64,000 nt of DNA from Flavobacterium sp. LPB0248 (GCF_013388355.1 NZ_CP058246.1:3844001-3908000), one strand, 5' to 3'; positions 7,589 through 16,608 are shown, counted from the first letter of the stretch. Program-made: numbers and translations. Notes: generated by a model not told the origin, from the letters alone.

Positions 7589-9826
7589 TTATTTAGCTGC
7601 CAACAAAGCATTCATTTTTTTCTTATCTCCTACAACCCAGAGAATGTCATTTTTTTCTAAGATTAAACTAGATTCTGGATTTAGAATTCGATTTCCGTTT
7701 CGTTCAATTCCTACGACCATTCCGTCTGTTTTGGTTCTAAATTGGCCAATACTTTTTTGAATGAATTCGTCCTGAGAAACTTCAAGCTGACGTAAAACAA
7801 TATCGGTTTCTTCTACTTTAGTAGGTGGTTCTGTTTCGTTTTGAGTTAAGAATTTAGTGAATTCTGCAATTTGAGCATCAGTTCCAATTACACAAATCTC
7901 ATCGCCTGGAAATAAACGTTCTGTTTTGGTAGGAATCGGAATGGTTACTTCTCCTCGTTTAATGTAAGCGATATTAATTCCTAATTGTTCCCGAATCTTT
8001 AACTCCTGCAAAGTCTGACCCACTAAATTGGATTCTTTTTTAATTTCGAAGAAAGACATGTGTCCGTCCCACGGCATTAAATTAGCATATCGTCTGTCGA
8101 TCTTTTTGTTTTCGCGATCGTTAAGGTTTTTCAAAAAGTGATTTTCAATTTTGTGATATTGTTCATTTAGTTTTTTAGGGAAAATTTGATATGCACCAAT
8201 TGCAATAATTAAGGCTACAAATGCAACCAAAGGAGAGAAGAAAATATTCAATAAGAATCCGACAAAGAATAAACCGAGACTCATTCTAATCAGAATCAGC
8301 ATTAAAAGCGCTCCACGGTATTTTCGTTCTTCCCATAATTTCTCAACTTCATCTACTTTTACACGACGAAGCGAAAGCGCCCATAAAAACGGTGCAATTA
8401 CAACCAAAGTTAACAAAGCTGCCAAGGTATTTCCGAATCGTGTATCGGCAACCAAGGGCGCTACAAATTTAGACGACAATAATATAATCGCAGTAATGAT
8501 GATTGTATGAAGGATAATTTGTGTAATCGAAGAGCGGAGTACAATCTGCCAAGTGCTTACAGATTTAATTGCTTGCGCATTTACACTATATCGATTAATA
8601 TTTTTAACCCATCTTTTTGGCATTTTAGATTCTAAAAAGAAAGCAAATCTTTCTGAGTATTTAATTAAGAATGGAGTAGTAAATGTTGTAATGGCAGAAA
8701 CGGCTACAATAATAGGGTATAGAAAATCGCTTGTAACTTTTAGAGACATTCCGAGAGTGGCAATGATAAACGAGAACTCACCAATTTGAGCTAAACTCAT
8801 TCCGGTTTGAACAGATTGTTTTAGCGGCTGGCCAGAAATTAAAGCTCCAATAGAAGAACTGAATGCTTTTCCAAATATGGTTAATAAAGTAATTATAGCC
8901 ACCGGAAGCGCATAATTTACCAAAGTAACGGGATTGATTAACATTCCCACTGATACAAAGAAAACGGCGCCAAAAAAATCTTTTACTGGCTGAATTAAGT
9001 GTTCGATTTTTTCTGCCATTGTAGTTTCAGCAATAATAGATCCCATGATGAAAGCACCTAGGGCAGGAGAGAAACCTACATTCGAGGCAAAAATAACCAT
9101 CATTAAACATAATGCTAATGATATAATCAGCAGCATTTCGTCAGTTAAGAGATGTTTGGCTTTCTTAAAAATAGTGGGAATAATAAAAATTCCTCCCAAA
9201 AACCAGATAATTAAAAAGAAAACAAGTTTTAAAACAGATTGAAGTAATGCTGTTCCTGAAACTTGGTCGCTTACCGCAATAGTAGATAATAAAACCAACA
9301 TTAAAATGGCAACAATATCTTCTACAATTAAAGCTCCGAAAACAATTCCAACGAATTTTTTTCCTTTAACTCCTAATTCATCAAAAGCTCTGATAATAAT
9401 AGTTGTGGACGAAATAGAAAGTGTAGCTCCCAGGAAAATACTGTCCATTTTTCCCCAGCCCATCCATTGCCCGACACAATAACCAATTACGGTCATAAAC
9501 AAAATCTGGGTTATGGCGGTGACAGACGAAGTCCCTCCAACCTTCATTAGTTTCTTAAAGCTGAATTCGAGTCCTAAACTGAAAAGCAAAAATATAACCC
9601 CAATTTCTGCCCAAACTTCAACACTTTTCATGTCGGTTATAGAAGGGAAGAAATCAAAATGGTTTCCGGCTAGAAATCCTGCAATCAGGTAGCCTAAAAC
9701 CAAAGGCTGTTTCATTTTTCTAAATAATAGAACGGCAATTCCGGCAGTCATCAGGATTAATCCTAAATCACTAATTAAAGGTTGTAAATGGTGTGTAGTT
9801 TCTGCAGCGGCATTTAGTGCAATCAT
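7589..9826 (-). CDS. CPA2-type cation:proton antiporter with two RCK_C domains
   Basis: 745-residue membrane protein. The N-terminal 400 residues form a Na+/H+ exchanger domain of KefB/KefC type (GYLIAGFLAGNHFDFFP, GLEFSFKKLMKVGG, STTIIIRAFDELGVKG, GAFIMGSIIAETTMAEKIEHLIQPVKDFFGAVFFVSVGM). A second group of three or four helices follows (450-560). The C-terminus carries two TrkA-C/RCK_C-like regulatory units (IREQLGINIAYIKRGEVTIPIPTKTERLFPGDEICVIG and VVGIERNGNRILNPESSLILEKNDILWVVG). No full RCK_N nucleotide-binding domain is seen, unlike E. coli KefC. It probably exports K+ or Na+ in exchange for protons. Confidence 0.9.
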   Translation of the reverse strand: MIALNAAAETTHHLQPLISDLGLILMTAGIAVLLFRKMKQPLVLGYLIAGFLAGNHFDFFPSITDMKSVEVWAEIGVIFLLFSLGLEFSFKKLMKVGGTSSVTAITQILFMTVIGYCVGQWMGWGKMDSIFLGATLSISSTTIIIRAFDELGVKGKKFVGIVFGALIVEDIVAILMLVLLSTIAVSDQVSGTALLQSVLKLVFFLIIWFLGGIFIIPTIFKKAKHLLTDEMLLIISLALCLMMVIFASNVGFSPALGAFIMGSIIAETTMAEKIEHLIQPVKDFFGAVFFVSVGMLINPVTLVNYALPVAIITLLTIFGKAFSSSIGALISGQPLKQSVQTGMSLAQIGEFSFIIATLGMSLKVTSDFLYPIIVAVSAITTFTTPFLIKYSERFAFFLESKMPKRWVKNINRYSVNAQAIKSVSTWQIVLRSSITQIILHTIIITAIILLSSKFVAPLVADTRFGNTLAALLTLVVIAPFLWALSLRRVKVDEVEKLWEERKYRGALLMLILIRMSLGLFFVGFLLNIFFSPLVAFVALIIAIGAYQIFPKKLNEQYHKIENHFLKNLNDRENKKIDRRYANLMPWDGHMSFFEIKKESNLVGQTLQELKIREQLGINIAYIKRGEVTIPIPTKTERLFPGDEICVIGTDAQIAEFTKFLTQNETEPPTKVEETDIVLRQLEVSQDEFIQKSIGQFRTKTDGMVVGIERNGNRILNPESSLILEKNDILWVVGDKKKMNALLAAK

Positions 9827-9943
9827 ATAAAAAGGTGGTATTTTTTTAAAAGAGTTGATCCAGCTTTTTGTTTCAAAAGAAATTCGTTAGCTCCAATTTA
9901 ATATAAAAGGAGCGTAATCTGGATTTGCCTCTGGATTTAATAA

Positions 9944-9973
9944 AAAAAGCTATCTCGATAAAGATAGCTTTTT
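9944..9973 (-). terminator. Terminator of the purB operon
   Basis: AAAAAGCTATCT (9944-9955), 6-base loop, AGATAGCTTTTT (9962-9973): twelve perfect pairs. The A-run on the left becomes a T-run on the minus strand, downstream of the gene ending at 10042. Confidence 0.85.
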
Positions 9974-10041
9974 CTGGTAAAATATTTGGTATTTTTCTTA
10001 AATTCCTTGCGTGATTGCTCGGTTTTTTTGGATTATGTCCC

Positions 10042-10653
10042 TTATTCTATTTTGACTGTGCCTATATTAACGTCCCTGTAATAAAGATTAAATGTAGAAA
10101 CTTTTAATGTTAGCGGAATAATGAAAAATAACTCAGCTTTAAAATTTTTATAAGCAGTTTGTCCAAAATATACAATACTGGAATCAGGATTTTTTTTAGT
10201 TCCAAGCTCGACTGAAATTTCAGAATTAGTATAACCTGTTATATTAAATTTGTCAAATTGGTCTATTTCAGTGCTTTTGTATTGAGGCAGGTTGCTACTG
10301 TAATCTTTATTTTCAGACTTCGTTTTTCTGAAATAATTTCTTTCAGGGTTTCCTGCTATAGCTGCATAACCTAAATAGTCTCCGAGACGGTATCTAATTT
10401 TATTAACAGTATCTAGTAATGCAAAAGCACTTATTCGGGCATGATTTTCTTCTATTGACTTGACTTTACATTTGACCATAATGTACTTATACTGCGATTG
10501 GTCAAATTTTATGCCTCTCAACATTAGAGTAGAAAATTCGGAAGGTTCTTTTGCCTTAAGAATTTCTATTTCAATTCCGTTAACTACTTTTTTCTGTGCA
10601 TAAATAGATATGCTAAAAACAAGTAATAAAAGGAGTAAAAAACGATATTTCAT
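10042..10653 (-). CDS. Secreted protein of unknown function, 203 aa
   Basis: Not recognised. The N-terminus MKYRFLLLLLLVFSISIYAQ is a clear signal peptide with cleavage near residue 19-20 and no lipobox cysteine, so the protein should be periplasmic or exported. The mature part is beta-rich in character (RGIKFDQSQYKYIMVKCKVKSIEENHARISAFALLD, then SSIVYFGQTAYKNFKAELFFIIPLTLKVSTFNLYYRDVNIGTVKIE). It starts 4 bases after purB ends and shares its transcript, but nothing connects it with purine synthesis. Confidence 0.8.
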   Translation of the reverse strand: MKYRFLLLLLLVFSISIYAQKKVVNGIEIEILKAKEPSEFSTLMLRGIKFDQSQYKYIMVKCKVKSIEENHARISAFALLDTVNKIRYRLGDYLGYAAIAGNPERNYFRKTKSENKDYSSNLPQYKSTEIDQFDKFNITGYTNSEISVELGTKKNPDSSIVYFGQTAYKNFKAELFFIIPLTLKVSTFNLYYRDVNIGTVKIE

Positions 10654-10657
10654 CGAA

Positions 10658-12004
10658 TTAAATTCCTGTGTAATTACTAGGAGTTATAGCTAACAATTCT
10701 GCTCTAACTGAATCTGAAACTTCTAGAGTCGCAATAAAGTTATGAATCGCATTTTTGTCGATAGCTTCATTTGTTCTTGTTAAACCTTTTAAAGCTTCGT
10801 ATGGATTTGGATATGCTTCGCGACGTAAAATAGTCTGAATTGCCTCAGCAACTACTGCCCAGTTTTTCTCTAAATCTTCAGCAAATTTACCTTCGTTTAA
10901 AAGTAATTTGTTTAAACCTTTCAAAGTTGCTTCAAAAGCAATAATAGTATGTCCAAAAGGAACACCAACATTACGTAAAACAGTACTGTCAGTTAAATCA
11001 CGCTGTAATCTTGAGATTGGTAATTTCGCAGCTAAATGTTCAAAAATAGCATTTGCAATTCCTAAGTTTCCTTCAGAGTTTTCAAAATCAATTGGATTTA
11101 CTTTATGTGGCATTGCAGATGAACCAATTTCTCCTGCTTTGATTTTTTGTTTGAAATAATCCATAGAAACATACGTCCAGATATCACGATCTAAATCGAT
11201 GATAATGGTGTTGATTCTTTTTAAAGCGTCAAAGAAAGCTGCAAAATGATCGTAATGCTCAATTTGAGTGGTTGGGAAAGAATGTTTTAAACCAAGATCC
11301 GTTTCAACAAATTTATTTCCGAATTGTTTCCAGTCAATTTGCGGGTATGCAACGTGATGTGCATTGAAATTTCCTGTTGCTCCTCCAAATTTAGCAGCAA
11401 ACGGAATATTGAATAACAAACGCATTTGCTCTTCTAAACGCTCTACGAAAACCAAAATTTCTTTCCCTAAACGAGTAGGAGAAGCTGGTTGTCCGTGTGT
11501 ACGCGCCAACATCGGGATGTCTTTCCATTCAACGCTTAATTCTTTTAATTTTGCAATTACAGCAATTAAGGTTGGCATATAAACTTCCTCAAACGCTTCT
11601 TTTGTAGAAAGCGGAATAGCGGTGTTGTTAATATCTTGAGATGTTAATCCGAAGTGAATGAACTCTTTGTACTGAGATAAACCTAATTTCTCAAAAGCAT
11701 CCTTAATAAAGTATTCAACCGCTTTTACGTCGTGGTTGGTTACTTTTTCTGTTTCTTTAATCCAAAGCGCATCTTCTGTTGAGAAGTTTTTGTAGATATT
11801 TCTCAAGCTTTCAAATAAGCTAGAATCAATACCTTGCAATTGAGGCAATGGAATTTGGCATAAAGCGATGAAGTATTCTACTTCAACCAAAACGCGGTAT
11901 TTTATTAAAGCTTCTTCAGAGAAGAAAGGTGCTAAATTTTGAGTTTTATTTCTATATCTTCCATCAATTGGCGATATAGCATTCAATTCGTTTAGAGTAG
12001 TCAT
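10658..12004 (-). CDS. purB: Adenylosuccinate lyase
   Basis: 448-residue cytosolic enzyme that splits adenylosuccinate to AMP and SAICAR to AICAR, both releasing fumarate, in purine synthesis. Marks of the fumarase/aspartase superfamily: LNAISPIDGRYRNKT at the start, HFGLTSQDINNTA, MLARTHGQPASPTRLGKE, and the signature GEIGSSAMPHKVNPIDFENSEGN with the catalytic serine loop around residues 285-305. The length fits the E. coli-type PurB (about 456). Confidence 0.97.
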   Translation of the reverse strand: MTTLNELNAISPIDGRYRNKTQNLAPFFSEEALIKYRVLVEVEYFIALCQIPLPQLQGIDSSLFESLRNIYKNFSTEDALWIKETEKVTNHDVKAVEYFIKDAFEKLGLSQYKEFIHFGLTSQDINNTAIPLSTKEAFEEVYMPTLIAVIAKLKELSVEWKDIPMLARTHGQPASPTRLGKEILVFVERLEEQMRLLFNIPFAAKFGGATGNFNAHHVAYPQIDWKQFGNKFVETDLGLKHSFPTTQIEHYDHFAAFFDALKRINTIIIDLDRDIWTYVSMDYFKQKIKAGEIGSSAMPHKVNPIDFENSEGNLGIANAIFEHLAAKLPISRLQRDLTDSTVLRNVGVPFGHTIIAFEATLKGLNKLLLNEGKFAEDLEKNWAVVAEAIQTILRREAYPNPYEALKGLTRTNEAIDKNAIHNFIATLEVSDSVRAELLAITPSNYTGI

Positions 12005-12029
12005 TGTGATGTTGTTTTTTCGAAAGGTG

Positions 12030-12037
12030 CAAATATA
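12030..12037 (-). promoter_or_regulatory. -7 box of purB
   Basis: CAAATATA on the plus strand reads TATATTTG on the minus strand, a perfect TAnnTTTG match 26 bases before the purB start. Confidence 0.5.
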
Positions 12038-12073
12038 AGGTATTGTTAAAACTTCTGAAAGCTATATTGATGC

Positions 12074-12766
12074 TTAAATTATGGTTTTGAAAATTTTATC
12101 CCAGATTGTAAAGTAAAAACCATAATTATGAGTTTCATTTTTATGATGATCATTGTGGAATTTAGTGGTAGAAATCCATTTTGTGAAGTAATTGCTGTAC
12201 CAGAAAGATGGAAATATATCTTTTTTTAAATGTCCAAATATCCCATAAGAAAGATTTAGAATCAAATAAATAATGATACTCAAATAATTAAACTTTAAAA
12301 TCGTAATTAAAAACAGCCAGATAAATCCAAAACCTAAAGTTTCAATAGGATGCAGAACATATAAACTATAAACATTGGTTTCTACATGTGTATGATGCAG
12401 TTTATGAATCGGGTACATCCATTTTAAATGATGAACCAAAAAATGAAAAATGAACATAAAAAGATCCATTAAAAGAATCAACAAAAGTGTATCGAAAATG
12501 ATAAGTTTTAAAGATCCAGAAAAATCTACTCTCAGAATTCCATATTGATACAATTTGAAACCAATTAAAGTTATAACGGTGTTGCAAAAAAGTGTAGAAA
12601 GTACCCATTTTCGATCTTTAGTCTGTAAAACGGTATTTTCAGGTTCCATTGTTATTCCAATTAAAACTGATAAACCAACCAAAACTGAGTTTTCTATCAA
12701 AAAGAAAACAAAGAGCCAGATTGTGTTAAATTGACTTAACTGTTGCAACCAGCTTTCAAAAATCAT
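12074..12766 (-). CDS. Sterol desaturase / fatty acid hydroxylase family protein
   Basis: 230-residue integral membrane di-iron protein. Three histidine clusters bind iron: HFLVHH (about 110-115), HKLHHTH (about 122-128) and FHNDHHK (about 204-210). Four or so hydrophobic segments surround them. The family hydroxylates or desaturates sterols, fatty acids or carotenoids; no sterol synthesis is visible here, so a lipid or carotenoid substrate is more likely. It is shorter than eukaryotic members. The start overlaps the sirtuin stop by 4 bases (ATGA), so the two are translationally coupled. Confidence 0.88.
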   Translation of the reverse strand: MIFESWLQQLSQFNTIWLFVFFLIENSVLVGLSVLIGITMEPENTVLQTKDRKWVLSTLFCNTVITLIGFKLYQYGILRVDFSGSLKLIIFDTLLLILLMDLFMFIFHFLVHHLKWMYPIHKLHHTHVETNVYSLYVLHPIETLGFGFIWLFLITILKFNYLSIIIYLILNLSYGIFGHLKKDIFPSFWYSNYFTKWISTTKFHNDHHKNETHNYGFYFTIWDKIFKTII

Positions 12767-13464
12767 GTTGTTTTTTCTAAGGTCAGTAACTTTTCTCTTA
12801 AATCGGCAACTCCTTCAGAAGCAAATTTGGCAATTGTTTCGACTTTATTTCGAAGATTCGGAATCGAAATTGGTTTCGGATCAATATAAAAAACTGGTGT
12901 TGTGCTTGGCGTATAAGCAATTAATCCGGCGGCAGGATAAACCTGTAAAGAAGTGCCAATTACGGCAAAATAATCTGCGGTTTCGGTAATGTCAATAGCT
13001 TCTTCAAGTGCAGGAACTTCTTCGCCAAACCAAACAATATGCGGACGTAGTTGATGCCCGTTTGTATCTAAATCTCCAGTTTGCAAATCTTCAGTCCAAT
13101 CTAAAATCAGGTTTTTATTTTGTGTGCTTCGTACTTTTAATAATTCGCCATGCAAATGTAAAACGTTAGAACTGCCTGCACGTTCATGAAGATTATCGAC
13201 ATTTTGAGTGATAATTTGCACGTCGAAATCTTTTTCCAATTCAGCCAAAATAAGATGACCAAGATTTGGGTTCACTTCTTTTAACTGCTGGCGTCTTTTG
13301 TTGTAAAAATCTAGAACCAATTCCTGATTTTTATACCAGCCTTCTGGAGTGGCAACTTCCATTACATCATGTCCTTCCCACAATCCATCACTGTCGCGAA
13401 ATGTTTTTATGCCGCTTTCGGCGCTAATTCCTGCTCCTGTTAAAACAACAAGTTTCTTTTTCAT
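12763..13464 (-). CDS. cobB: NAD-dependent deacylase, SIR2 family, without zinc cysteines
   Basis: 233-residue sirtuin that removes acyl groups from lysine using NAD. Visible: GAGISAESG (10-18), TFRD (21-24), TQNVDNLHERAG (86-97), catalytic H105 in LHG, LRPHIVWFGE and GTSLQVYPAAG. Y54 and R57 (YNKRR) match the Tyr/Arg pair that lets class III enzymes such as E. coli CobB and SIRT5 take succinyl- or malonyl-lysine. The protein contains no cysteine at all: where CobB has its CHCC zinc module, this one has a cysteine-free QTGDLDTNGHQ. Activity probably remains because the Rossmann core is intact, but stability must come from elsewhere. Confidence 0.93.
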   Translation of the reverse strand: MKKKLVVLTGAGISAESGIKTFRDSDGLWEGHDVMEVATPEGWYKNQELVLDFYNKRRQQLKEVNPNLGHLILAELEKDFDVQIITQNVDNLHERAGSSNVLHLHGELLKVRSTQNKNLILDWTEDLQTGDLDTNGHQLRPHIVWFGEEVPALEEAIDITETADYFAVIGTSLQVYPAAGLIAYTPSTTPVFYIDPKPISIPNLRNKVETIAKFASEGVADLREKLLTLEKTT

Positions 13465-13631
13465 TCTTACGTTTTATTAAAAGATAAAAATAGTGATTTC
13501 TTTATTGATATGTTTGATAAATAGTACTGATCGATTGTCCTTTTTTAGAGAAAATAATGGGTATTTATACTCTTTGTCCCTCTTTCTAAATTATTTAGTT
13601 TTAATGTCAGGTTAGATAAAAGTATTTCTAA

Positions 13632-14159
13632 ATGATTTTAATACAATTTACAGGGCTTTCTGGTTCAGGAAAAACGACGTTGGCAGAAAATGTCAGGCAT
13701 TTGTTGCTTCAAAATAATTATAAGGCTGAAGTGGTAGATGGCGATGTTTACCGTCAGACTATCTGTAAAGATTTAGGATTTTCTAGAGAAGATCGTTGCG
13801 AAAATGTAAGACGCCTCTTTAATGTTAGCAGAAATTTACTTGTAGAAAAGAAGATTGTTTTAATGTCAGTCATCAATCCGTATGAAAATCTTCGAAATGA
13901 GTTACGTTCTTTCGAATTTGTCAGGACTGTTTTCTTAGATTGTTCGATTAACAATTTGATCGAAAGAGATCCAAAAGGATTGTACAAAAGAGCCTTATTG
14001 CCAGACCATAATCAAAATAAAATTAGAAATTTTACAGGTATAAGTGATGTTTTTGAAATCCCAGAAAAAGCAGATTTGGTCTTAAAGACAGATTCTGAAA
14101 CCGTTTCGGTTTCTGCCCATAAACTGTACAATTTTATAATCAGCAATTTAAATTTTTAA
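13632..14159 (+). CDS. cysC: Adenylyl-sulfate (APS) kinase
   Basis: 175-residue P-loop kinase making PAPS, the sulfate donor, from APS and ATP. Walker A GLSGSGKT is at residues 8-15. DGDVYRQTICKDLGFSREDRCENVRR is the APS-binding region and matches the family closely (classic DGDNvR..l..dLGFs..dR.EniRR). RDPKGLYKRA and NFTGISDVFEIPEKADLVL complete the set. It lacks a fused sulfurylase. No CysD, CysN or PAPS reductase lies nearby; instead two genes for a dioxygenase and a sulfotransferase follow at once, so this copy probably supplies PAPS for that sulfotransferase. Confidence 0.9.
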   Translation: MILIQFTGLSGSGKTTLAENVRHLLLQNNYKAEVVDGDVYRQTICKDLGFSREDRCENVRRLFNVSRNLLVEKKIVLMSVINPYENLRNELRSFEFVRTVFLDCSINNLIERDPKGLYKRALLPDHNQNKIRNFTGISDVFEIPEKADLVLKTDSETVSVSAHKLYNFIISNLNF

Positions 14160-14164
14160 AACTT

Positions 14165-14854
14165 ATGAATCCTTCTTCGTGCCAGCTACCCATTTCTTTC
14201 TCGATAGAAAAACTGCAAAATGATTTATTGACTTGCGAGGCTAATTTGTGGACACCGCATTTTAATACCAATCGCTATGAAGGAAAATGGACAAGTGTTT
14301 CTTTGCGGTCGCAATCAGGTTTAGAAAACGATATTTTTTCTTTTCCTGATAAGGAATATAAAAATACACCTTTGCTTGACAGTTGTCCGTATTTTAAAGA
14401 AATAATGGATTGGTTTAAGTGCGAAAAAGAAGCAGTAAGATTATTAAGGCTAGGTCCTCAAAGTGAGATTAAAGAGCATGTTGATAATGATACTTCATAT
14501 GAAGATGGTTTTTTCCGAATCCATGTTCCTATTATTACCAATTCTGAAGTTTATTTTTATGTAGATAAGAAATTAGTTCCGATGAAAATGGGAGAGTGCT
14601 GGTATGCTAATTTTCAATTGCCGCACAGCGTACAAAATAAAAGTTCGGAACCAAGAATTCACTTAACGCTGGATTGCATAAGAAATGATTGGTCTGATGA
14701 ATTGTTTTCTAAAATGGGCTTTGATTTGAATTTTATAGCCAAAAGACAATATTCAGATGAGGTAAAACAGCAGATTATTGCAGAACTTTTAAGAAATCCA
14801 TCTGAAACTAATGCTAAGATTATTGCCAATCTTCAATCACAAATGAACTCATGA
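14165..14854 (+). CDS. Asp/Asn beta-hydroxylase-fold Fe(II)/2-oxoglutarate dioxygenase
   Basis: 229-residue cupin-like oxygenase. The metal triad is readable: H105 and D107 in KEHVDND, and H154 in LPHSVQN; R164 in EPRIHLTLD is the usual 2-oxoglutarate carboxylate binder. LLRLGPQSEIKEH and HVPIITNSEV follow the aspartyl/asparaginyl beta-hydroxylase pattern. The C-terminal 55 residues (after DCIRNDWSDELF) are outside the core domain. It starts 5 bases after the APS kinase stop and overlaps the sulfotransferase by 4 bases (ATGA). A hydroxyl placed by this enzyme could be the sulfation site; that is inference. Confidence 0.85.
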   Translation: MNPSSCQLPISFSIEKLQNDLLTCEANLWTPHFNTNRYEGKWTSVSLRSQSGLENDIFSFPDKEYKNTPLLDSCPYFKEIMDWFKCEKEAVRLLRLGPQSEIKEHVDNDTSYEDGFFRIHVPIITNSEVYFYVDKKLVPMKMGECWYANFQLPHSVQNKSSEPRIHLTLDCIRNDWSDELFSKMGFDLNFIAKRQYSDEVKQQIIAELLRNPSETNAKIIANLQSQMNS

Positions 14855-15825
14855 AAATGGAAAATATACAGCATATTATTTCAAATTGGATTCCGATTAA
14901 ATTGATTGAAAAAGAAAGTGAAGTCTATTTTGAGTGGATTTATCTTTCGGACATTCCTTTTGCAGATCCTTTTTTTGACGAAACAATTGCGAAGTGCAGA
15001 AGCCATAGTTATAATTCAAAATATTTTAAAGTAGTTAGTACAGTAGAAAATTTGATCGATTGGTCTAAAGAACTCGATTTTGTAGAATTGAAAGGATTGA
15101 TTTTTCATGTGTCAAGATGCGGATCTACTATGTTGAGTCAGTCGCTTTCTACTTCGGCTGAAAATATTATGGTTTCTGAAGCTCCTATTATCGATGAGAT
15201 TTTAAGAAGTGATGCTTTTGATAAAGAAACCAAAACCGTTTTATTGAAATCGGTTATCAGATTCATTGGGCAGAGAAGATTTTCTGAACAAAAGAATCTT
15301 ATTATAAAACTGGATGCTTGGAGTATTTTTAAGGCTTCTTATTTAAGATCGGTTTTTCCAGAAGTTCCTTTTGCGTTATTGTATCGAAATCCAGGAGAAG
15401 TTTTAAGGTCGCATCAAAAAATGGCAGGAATGCATATGGTTCCGAATTTAATTCCGTCGAGTGTTTTTGGAATTACTTCTAAAGAAATTCAAGAGACAAG
15501 TTTTCAGCAGTATCAAGCTTTGGTTTTGGAAAAGTATTTTCAAGGTTTTCTAGATTTTTATGAAATGGACAACAATGTGGCAATGCTGAATTATAATGAC
15601 GGAATGAAAAATGTTATTGAACGATTTGTATATTTTAGTAATATCGATTTTTCTGAAAGTGAATTAAATGGGATGCTCGAACGTCTTAAAAAACATTCTA
15701 AAAACGAAAATGCTGTTTTTACGGGAGACTCTTATAAAGACGATATTTTGTCTGTGAATTTGGATGAGGTTAATCTGCTTCACGAAAAGCTTAACGCGAA
15801 TTTCATTGAAGATTTAGTGCGTTGA
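14851..15825 (+). CDS. PAPS-dependent sulfotransferase
   Basis: 324-residue protein with the sulfotransferase 5'-phosphosulfate loop HVSRCGSTMLSQSL at residues 86-99 and the 3'-phosphate site RNPGEVLRSH at 179-188. The first 75 residues (PFADPFFDETIAKCRSHSYNS...) are an unusual N-terminal extension also seen in some sulfotransferases paired with dioxygenases. No signal peptide, so action is cytosolic, where PAPS is made. The acceptor cannot be read from sequence. Third gene of a compact operon with an APS kinase and a hydroxylase. Confidence 0.85.
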   Translation: MKMENIQHIISNWIPIKLIEKESEVYFEWIYLSDIPFADPFFDETIAKCRSHSYNSKYFKVVSTVENLIDWSKELDFVELKGLIFHVSRCGSTMLSQSLSTSAENIMVSEAPIIDEILRSDAFDKETKTVLLKSVIRFIGQRRFSEQKNLIIKLDAWSIFKASYLRSVFPEVPFALLYRNPGEVLRSHQKMAGMHMVPNLIPSSVFGITSKEIQETSFQQYQALVLEKYFQGFLDFYEMDNNVAMLNYNDGMKNVIERFVYFSNIDFSESELNGMLERLKKHSKNENAVFTGDSYKDDILSVNLDEVNLLHEKLNANFIEDLVR

Positions 15826-15861
15826 AAATTCAGACGGAGATGTCTTTCTCTTTAATTTATG

Positions 15862-15869
15862 TATTTTTG
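15862..15869 (+). promoter_or_regulatory. -7 box of the TrmH-type methyltransferase
   Basis: TATTTTTG fits TAnnTTTG, 17 bases before the ATG at 15887. It separates this gene from the sulfation operon. Confidence 0.5.
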
Positions 15870-15886
15870 CGCCAAACTTAAATAAA

Positions 15887-16549
15887 ATGATTGATTTAGA
15901 TTATCTCGCATTCTTAGAAAACATATTGACTGATAATAGAAAAGCTAATTTTTTAAAAGTACTAGAAAATAGAACAAAACATTTTACAGTTGCAGTAGAA
16001 GATGTTTATCAGATGCACAATACAAGTGCAGTAATGCGAAGCTGTGAAGTTTTCGGAATTCAGGAATTAAATGTAATTGAGCAGCGTTTTGGAAAAAGAA
16101 TCGATAAAGAAATTGCCTTAGGTGCGCAAAAATGGGTTGACATTAATCGATTTGATTCGGTTTCTGGATGTCTTTCTGATCTTAAAAGCAAAGGATATCA
16201 AATTATTGCGACAACTCCACACGAAAAAGATTGTATGCTGGAAGATTTTGATATTACAAAACCAAGCGCATTATTCTTTGGAACAGAAAAAGAAGGCTTG
16301 TCAAAAGAAATTATGGACAATGCTGATGGTTTCTTAAAAATTCCAATGGTTGGTTTTACAGAAAGTTTAAATATTTCGGTTTCGGCGGCGATTATCATTC
16401 AAAGTTTGACAAACAGACTTAGAAGATCTGATATTAATTGGAAATTAACCGATGAAGAAATTTTAGTTAAACGTTTATTGTGGGCTAAAAATTCTATAAA
16501 AGATATAAAACGAATTGAAGAACGTTATTATCAGGATAACCCTAGATAA
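15887..16549 (+). CDS. trmH: TrmH-family 2'-O-ribose RNA methyltransferase (probably tRNA Gm18)
   Basis: 220-residue SPOUT methyltransferase. Motif 1 lies in HNTSAVMRSCEVFGIQEL, motif 2 in ALFFGTEKEGLSKEIMDNAD and motif 3 in IPMVGFTESLNISVSAAIIIQ, the knotted SAM-binding part. HFTVAVEDVYQMHNTSAVMRS and a basic C-terminal tail (RIEERYYQDNPR) fit the TrmH tRNA (guanosine-18) branch rather than RlmB. It runs alone from its own promoter to a strong terminator. Confidence 0.88.
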   Translation: MIDLDYLAFLENILTDNRKANFLKVLENRTKHFTVAVEDVYQMHNTSAVMRSCEVFGIQELNVIEQRFGKRIDKEIALGAQKWVDINRFDSVSGCLSDLKSKGYQIIATTPHEKDCMLEDFDITKPSALFFGTEKEGLSKEIMDNADGFLKIPMVGFTESLNISVSAAIIIQSLTNRLRRSDINWKLTDEEILVKRLLWAKNSIKDIKRIEERYYQDNPR

Positions 16550-16608
16550 GTCGCAGTTTTCAGTCTCAGTTCGGAGTATAAACTAGAAATTTAGATAAAA
16601 AATAAAAA
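16550..16608. repeat. CAGTTTTCAGT-type intergenic repeat, left part
   Basis: Contains GCAGTTTTCAGTCTCAGTT; the counterpart AAACTGCGACTGAAT is at 16669-16683, beyond the terminator. Related sequence is at 20458-20575 and 32232-32280. Confidence 0.5.

Noticed and set aside
7566..7760. 64-residue plus-strand frame at the antiporter 3' end
   Set aside because: It is antisense to the RCK_C domain and begins in a repeat.
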